From an uncultured Bacteroidales bacterium (GTDB taxonomy: Bacteria > Bacteroidota > Bacteroidia > Bacteroidales > UBA932): 34,137 nucleotides of DNA. The notes beneath the pieces were generated by a model. It was not told the DNA's origin. It worked only from the letters and a program-made list of their open reading frames with translations, and searched no databases. Where the stretch lies: the NCBI GenBank assembly GCA_944326305.1, contig CALVDL010000030.1, positions 1-34,137 of the forward strand, written 5' to 3'. Shown here one piece after another: positions 30,606-34,137 of the stretch. The position numbers and the translations under genes were made by a program. Each line of letters starts with the position of its first letter. The stretch's first letter is position 1.

Positions 30606-30613
30606 CAAAGATA
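30606..30613 (-). promoter_or_regulatory. Candidate -7 box of gpmI
   Basis: Minus-strand TATCTTTG followed by CATGC matches the -7 consensus. The nearest TTTG upstream is 26 nt away, too far, and the leader would be about 185 nt. It is the best candidate in the spacer, but weakly supported. Confidence 0.4.
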
Positions 30614-30653
30614 GGAATTTGTGCGCATTCGGGTAAATTCAAACAGGAAAATT

Positions 30654-33176
30654 ATGGTTGACGGAAGGCGTAAAGGCGGCAGGGACCGCGGTCATAGAAG
30701 AAAAAAGGAGAAGAAAGTGTATCCCGAGTTCACCGGAAGGGTCCAGATGACAAGGGAGGGATATGCGTTTGTTATAGTTGAAGGGGAGGAGGATGACATA
30801 TTCGTGAAGGCTTCCAGGACAAGGGGCGCCCTGAACGGGGACACTGTCAGAGTGGCAGTCCTGAAGGAGAAGACCGACCGCCAGAGGAAGGAAGGGGAGG
30901 TGCTTGAGATTCTGGAACGCTCCCGCAAGCCGTTCGTCGGGATACTGCATGTGGTGGGCGACCAGGCCTGGGTGCTGATGGAGAGCAGGGTCATGCCATA
31001 TGACATAGTCATTCCCGTGGTCTCCCAGGACCCGGACAGGTTCCGCAGGAAAAAGGGGCGGTCCCAGTCATCTGTGGATGATGCGCAAAAGCCTGAATAC
31101 ATGCTCGGCAGCCTCAAGCGGACCGGATATGACCAGTTTTCGGTGAACTACCTCTATGAGACCGTCGAGGGCAGGAGACAGGAGATGACTGTCCGTTCCG
31201 GGATGAAGGTCGCCGCTATTGTCGACAAGTGGGACAAGAAGGACCCCAACCCGACAGGCCATCTGGTGGATGTGCTCGGTGAGCCTGGGGAAAATGACAC
31301 GGAAATGCATGCCATACTGGCTGAATATTCGCTCCCATACCGCTTCGAGCCTGAAGTCGAGAATGCCGCCGATGACATATCGGATGTGATTACGGACAAG
31401 GATGTTAAGGAACGCCGGGATTTCCGCGATGTGCTCACCTTCACCATAGACCCTGCCGATGCGAAGGACTTCGACGACGCGCTTTCTTTCAGGAAGCTGG
31501 ACAGCGGGAACTATGAGGTCGGGGTGCATATAGCCGATGTGACGCATTATGTCAGGCCCGGTTCCGTGGTGGACGAGGAGGCGCGCAACAGGGGCACTTC
31601 GGTCTATCTTGTGGACAGGACCGTCCCGATGCTTCCGGAGAAGCTGTCTAACAAGCTCTGCTCCCTGCGCCCGAACGAGCCGAAGCTCTGTTTCTCGGCT
31701 GTGTTCGAGATCACTCCGCTTGCAAAGGTGGTGTCGCAGTGGTTCGGCAGGACGGTGATCAACTCCGACTACAGGTTCGCGTACGAGACCGCCCAGCAGG
31801 TGATAGATGCCGGGGAGAAGGCTATGCGGATGGAGCTGCGGGGAGGTACCGACGGGAAGCATGGACCGATAGCCGACCCTGTGCTGGAGGCTTCTCCGGA
31901 GGCGGCCGAGGAGCGTGCCAAGAATGCTGACAGGCATGCCGAATCCGCTATGGGGGAAGGTGTCACGACCGGATGCCTGATCCCGGACAGCCTCAAGGAG
32001 GCGATACTTGTCCTCAACGGGCTTGCCGCCAAGCTTCGCAAGAAACGTTTCGCCGCAGGGGCGATCAGTTTCGAGAGGCCGGAGATGAAGGTCGAGGTGG
32101 ACGAGAAGGGACGCCCGGTGAGGGTCTACCAGAAAGTGACGAAGGAGGCCAACTGGCTTATAGAGGAGTTCATGCTCCTTGCGAACAGGAGCGTGGCGGA
32201 ATTCGTCGCCAAGGGCTGCAGGAAATCAGCCGCGCCGTCAGCTTCGCTGGGTTATCTCTGCATGACACAGGAGGAGGCCGCCAAGGCAGCCGAGAAATCA
32301 AAGGCAAAGACGTTCGTCTACCGTATCCACGACGAGCCGAACCTGATGAAGCTCGACAGCCTGCGCTCGTTTGTGCACAATTTCGGCTATGAAATAGGGC
32401 CTGCCGAGAACGGCAAGGAAATCGCCAGGGAGCTCAACGGGCTGCTTTCCAAGGCAAAGGACCGTCCTGAGTTCGATGTCATCGAGCTGCTTTCGCTCAG
32501 GACTATGGCAAAGGCCCGCTACAGTACAGACAATATCGGCCATTACGGTCTTGCGTTCAAATACTACACCCATTTCACGTCCCCTATCAGACGTTATCCG
32601 GACATGATGGTCCACAGGCTTCTGGCCCTGTATCTGGACGGGGCCCCTTCGCAGAAGAAGGACTATTACGAAGGACAGTGCAAATACGCTTCCGAGAGGG
32701 AGATAGTGGCTGCGGAGGCAGAGCGCTCCAGCATCAAGTACAAGCTTGTGGAGTTCATGCAGGACAAGGTGGGCTTCGAGTTCGAGGGCCATATTTCAGG
32801 GCTGACCGAGTGGGGGATGTATGTGGAGATAGAGCCTACCAAGATTGAAGGCATGGTGGCCCTGCGCGACATCAAGTCAGATTATTTCGAATTCGACCAG
32901 GACCGCTACAGGATAGTGGGCCGTCACAGCAAGGTGGTCTATAACCTCGGTGACCCGGTGAAGATCCGTGTAAAGAAGACCAACCTCGAGCAGAAGCTCC
33001 TCGACTACGAGCTTGTCGAGACTGGCCTTGAGGAAAAGGAAGACAAGGACTTCCAGGTGTCCCGGCCTCCAAAGGGTAACAGGGAGGCCCGGAAAGAGAA
33101 AGTCCGGAAGGCCATCAAGGAATCCAAGAAAAAGTCAGACAAGGACTCCAGGAGGCGTTCCGGAAGAAGGAAATGA
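30654..33176 (+). CDS. rnr: Ribonuclease R (RNB family 3'-5' exoribonuclease)
   Basis: A processive hydrolytic 3'-5' exonuclease that degrades structured RNA. ATG 30654 (840 residues) is preferred over GTG 30621 because AGGA lies 6 nt upstream. A basic N-terminus (GRRKGGRDRGHRRKKEKK) leads into cold-shock OB domains (FTGRVQMTREGYAFVIVEGEEDDIFV). The RNB catalytic domain has FTIDPADAKDFDDALSF with its four Asp residues (about residues 275-291) and HFTSPIRRYPDMMVHRLL. The C-terminal S1 domain is FEGHISGLTEWGMYVEIEPTKIEGMV. The tail is strongly basic (RRRSGRRK). The domain order defines RNase R rather than RNase II. Confidence 0.96.
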   Translation: MVDGRRKGGRDRGHRRKKEKKVYPEFTGRVQMTREGYAFVIVEGEEDDIFVKASRTRGALNGDTVRVAVLKEKTDRQRKEGEVLEILERSRKPFVGILHVVGDQAWVLMESRVMPYDIVIPVVSQDPDRFRRKKGRSQSSVDDAQKPEYMLGSLKRTGYDQFSVNYLYETVEGRRQEMTVRSGMKVAAIVDKWDKKDPNPTGHLVDVLGEPGENDTEMHAILAEYSLPYRFEPEVENAADDISDVITDKDVKERRDFRDVLTFTIDPADAKDFDDALSFRKLDSGNYEVGVHIADVTHYVRPGSVVDEEARNRGTSVYLVDRTVPMLPEKLSNKLCSLRPNEPKLCFSAVFEITPLAKVVSQWFGRTVINSDYRFAYETAQQVIDAGEKAMRMELRGGTDGKHGPIADPVLEASPEAAEERAKNADRHAESAMGEGVTTGCLIPDSLKEAILVLNGLAAKLRKKRFAAGAISFERPEMKVEVDEKGRPVRVYQKVTKEANWLIEEFMLLANRSVAEFVAKGCRKSAAPSASLGYLCMTQEEAAKAAEKSKAKTFVYRIHDEPNLMKLDSLRSFVHNFGYEIGPAENGKEIARELNGLLSKAKDRPEFDVIELLSLRTMAKARYSTDNIGHYGLAFKYYTHFTSPIRRYPDMMVHRLLALYLDGAPSQKKDYYEGQCKYASEREIVAAEAERSSIKYKLVEFMQDKVGFEFEGHISGLTEWGMYVEIEPTKIEGMVALRDIKSDYFEFDQDRYRIVGRHSKVVYNLGDPVKIRVKKTNLEQKLLDYELVETGLEEKEDKDFQVSRPPKGNREARKEKVRKAIKESKKKSDKDSRRRSGRRK

Positions 33177-33190
33177 CAGCAGGGGCCGTC

Positions 33191-33631
33191 TTATGCTATA
33201 TGCTGGCCGGTAGAGCTCACGAGCCTGTCCACGTGGTTGCATACCTTGGCCAGTTTTTCCTGGTCCCCGTCATATGTGATCTTGATGGTCCCGCTGGTGT
33301 TTTCAAGAATGAAGTAGTATTTCTTGAAGATGAGCCAGCTTGTGGCCATTGCGTACCCTGTCGACTGTATTGATCTCTTGTTCAATGTCAGTACGACAGT
33401 GTCGCCCTGGAGTATCCCCCAGAGGAGAGTCTTCTTGTCCACTTTGACGATGCGCAGGTTGGTGATGATGAGATAGGACCTGAGCCGGATACCGAGAATC
33501 AGCCAGAAAATCTTCACGAAGAACATCATCAGCTGGATGAAAGGATTCGGTGAATCGTTGTAGGCGTTTCCTTCGAGTTGCTCGATGATCTGCTCTCCCT
33601 CGAGCTGCTGGAATTCTTTCAACTGTGGCAT
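33191..33631 (-). CDS. Small PH-like domain membrane-associated protein
   Basis: A 146-residue protein. A short polar N-terminus (QLEGEQIIEQLEGNAYNDSPNP) precedes one hydrophobic segment (FIQLMMFFVKIFWLILGIRL, about residues 31-50). A beta-rich domain follows in the pattern of bacterial PH domains: SYLIITNLRIVKVDKKTLLWGI, then VVLTLNKRSIQS. The fold call is by pattern and moderate. Function is unknown; bacterial PH proteins often sit at the membrane. It is convergent with rnr, 14 nt apart. The upstream AT-rich region has only a near-match promoter (TATTTTCG, minus). Confidence 0.75.
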   Translation of the reverse strand: MPQLKEFQQLEGEQIIEQLEGNAYNDSPNPFIQLMMFFVKIFWLILGIRLRSYLIITNLRIVKVDKKTLLWGILQGDTVVLTLNKRSIQSTGYAMATSWLIFKKYYFILENTSGTIKITYDGDQEKLAKVCNHVDRLVSSTGQHIA

Positions 33632-33807
33632 GATAATTTGGTTTTAATGATTAATAAAAGGGTAGTGTTATTAGTCTGAATTTTTCCGAAAATATTTTTA
33701 TGGGCCTTTCCGGTATGGATTATCCGTATTTTTGCTCGAGATTATATAGGTTAAATTCCGTAATTCACCGAAAGATAGGAAAATAAATCATTGTCACCAA
33801 ATATTCC
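33632..33807. other. AT-rich intergenic sequence with possible plus-strand promoter
   Basis: No gene is seen. TATTTTTG at 33727-33734 followed by CTCG is a plus-strand -7 match, but no start codon with a usable frame follows, since the region beyond is repeats. It could be a chance match or could transcribe the repeat region. Confidence 0.35.
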
Positions 33808-33900
33808 TTAACGTCAGTTCGACGAATTTATGTTTAACAATATTATTCTAAAAATCAATATTTTATTATTTATGACCGGAATCCGTCACTCTGACGTTAA
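33808..33900. repeat. 93-bp segment bounded by imperfect 21-bp inverted repeats
   Basis: TTAACGTCAG at 33808-33817 is the exact reverse complement of CTGACGTTAA at 33891-33900. Extending inward, 17 of 21 positions match between the two ends (33808-33828 and 33880-33900). The interior is very AT-rich with no coding frame. The form suggests a miniature inverted-repeat element or a protein-binding region. I see no target-site duplication. Confidence 0.6.
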
Positions 33901-33912
33901 TGATTTCCTCCG

Positions 33913-34137
33913 GAAATCCTGTCTGTCCACCCCCAGTCACCTGCGGTGACAGCCCCGTCGGGGCATGCGGCTCCGCTTCGCTCCGCCGGCACCTGCGCTG
34001 CTTCGGTTCCCTTGCAGGAACCTAGCTGACGCTCCGGTGCGGCCCTGAAGGGCCCTGCTACAGAAATCCTGTCTGTCCACCCCCAGTCACCTGCGGTGAC
34101 AGCCCCGTCGGGGCATGCGGCTCCGCTTCGCTCCGCC
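33913..34137. repeat. 150-bp GC-rich tandem repeat, 1.5 units before the window edge
   Basis: Bases 33913-33987 recur exactly at 34063-34137, a period of 150 bp, and the second unit is cut by the window end. Each full unit contains several perfect short hairpins: GTCACC/GGTGAC, GCCCC/GGGGC and GGCCCT/AGGGCC. One minus-strand frame stays open through the whole unit (150 is 50 codons) and ends at TAA 33898-33900. No start codon and no recognisable domain are seen, so I treat it as a repeat, not a gene. Confidence 0.9.

Noticed and set aside
33913..34137. CRISPR array
   Set aside because: The repeat unit is 150 bp with no short repeat/spacer alternation and no cas genes nearby.
33898..34137. 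Minus-strand repeat-protein gene
   Set aside because: The frame is open for about 80 codons to the edge, but no suitable start, signal or domain is visible. Openness follows from the 3n unit length and GC-rich composition.

Overview
The window looks like a chromosomal housekeeping segment from a member of the Bacteroidota, most likely order Bacteroidales. Three things point there. Many genes and the tRNA carry the Bacteroidetes promoter -7 box TAnnTTTG, several with a TTG/TTTG box 19-21 nt upstream. The gene content is typical: mreBCD-PBP2-RodA together, DUF3109, DUF2007, a ComF-like protein and U32 next to a TPR protein. Shine-Dalgarno sites are weak. Coding GC is moderately high by eye, compatible with an Alistipes/Rikenellaceae-like or related high-GC Bacteroidales lineage, but I cannot fix the genus. 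There is no phage, plasmid, CRISPR array or intact insertion sequence; the only repeat-rich segment is the last 330 bp.

Layout. 1-2442: a lipoprotein of the endonuclease/exonuclease/phosphatase fold and an SNF-type sodium symporter, both on +. 2443-5303: a shared terminator, tRNA-Leu(UAA), a PAP2-type phosphatase, a half-size glycosyltransferase and a ComF-type phosphoribosyltransferase. 5336-11902 (all -): fabG on its own promoter, then the elongasome operon, transcribed mreB-mreC-mreD-mrdA(PBP2)-rodA. 12073-15818: ispD convergent with an Lrp/AsnC regulator, then topA. 15941-20337 (+): a class A PBP, then ddl-prmC. 20437-24601: an unrecognised lipoprotein whose 3' end overlaps a convergent U32 peptidase-family gene, followed by a TPR exoprotein. 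24666-28675: an M16-like protein without the zinc motif, DUF3109, a DUF2007 protein and a small two-helix membrane protein. 28733-33631: gpmI divergent from rnr, and a small PH-like membrane protein. 33632-34137: intergenic, with an AT-rich 93-bp segment bounded by imperfect inverted repeats, running into a GC-rich 150-bp tandem repeat that continues past the window edge.

Together the genes are strongly biased to envelope growth. MreBCD, RodA and PBP2 form the rod/elongasome machine, the class A PBP adds glycan polymerisation and cross-linking, Ddl supplies D-Ala-D-Ala, FabG supplies fatty acids, IspD supplies isoprenoid units (hence undecaprenyl carrier) and PAP2 could recycle polyprenyl pyrophosphate. 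The others serve nucleic acid and translation functions (TopA, RNase R, PrmC, U32, tRNA-Leu) or glycolysis (GpmI).

The most striking signals are these: a perfect 20-bp inverted repeat inside the 5' coding part of mreC, where one transmembrane helix is encoded by a hairpin in the middle of the elongasome mRNA; the 150-bp structured tandem repeat at the right edge, whose length keeps one minus-strand frame open; a glycosyltransferase that appears to have lost its nucleotide-sugar domain but kept its C-terminal helix; and an M16-like protein lacking HxxEH. I found no clear candidate for a wholly new multi-gene system.
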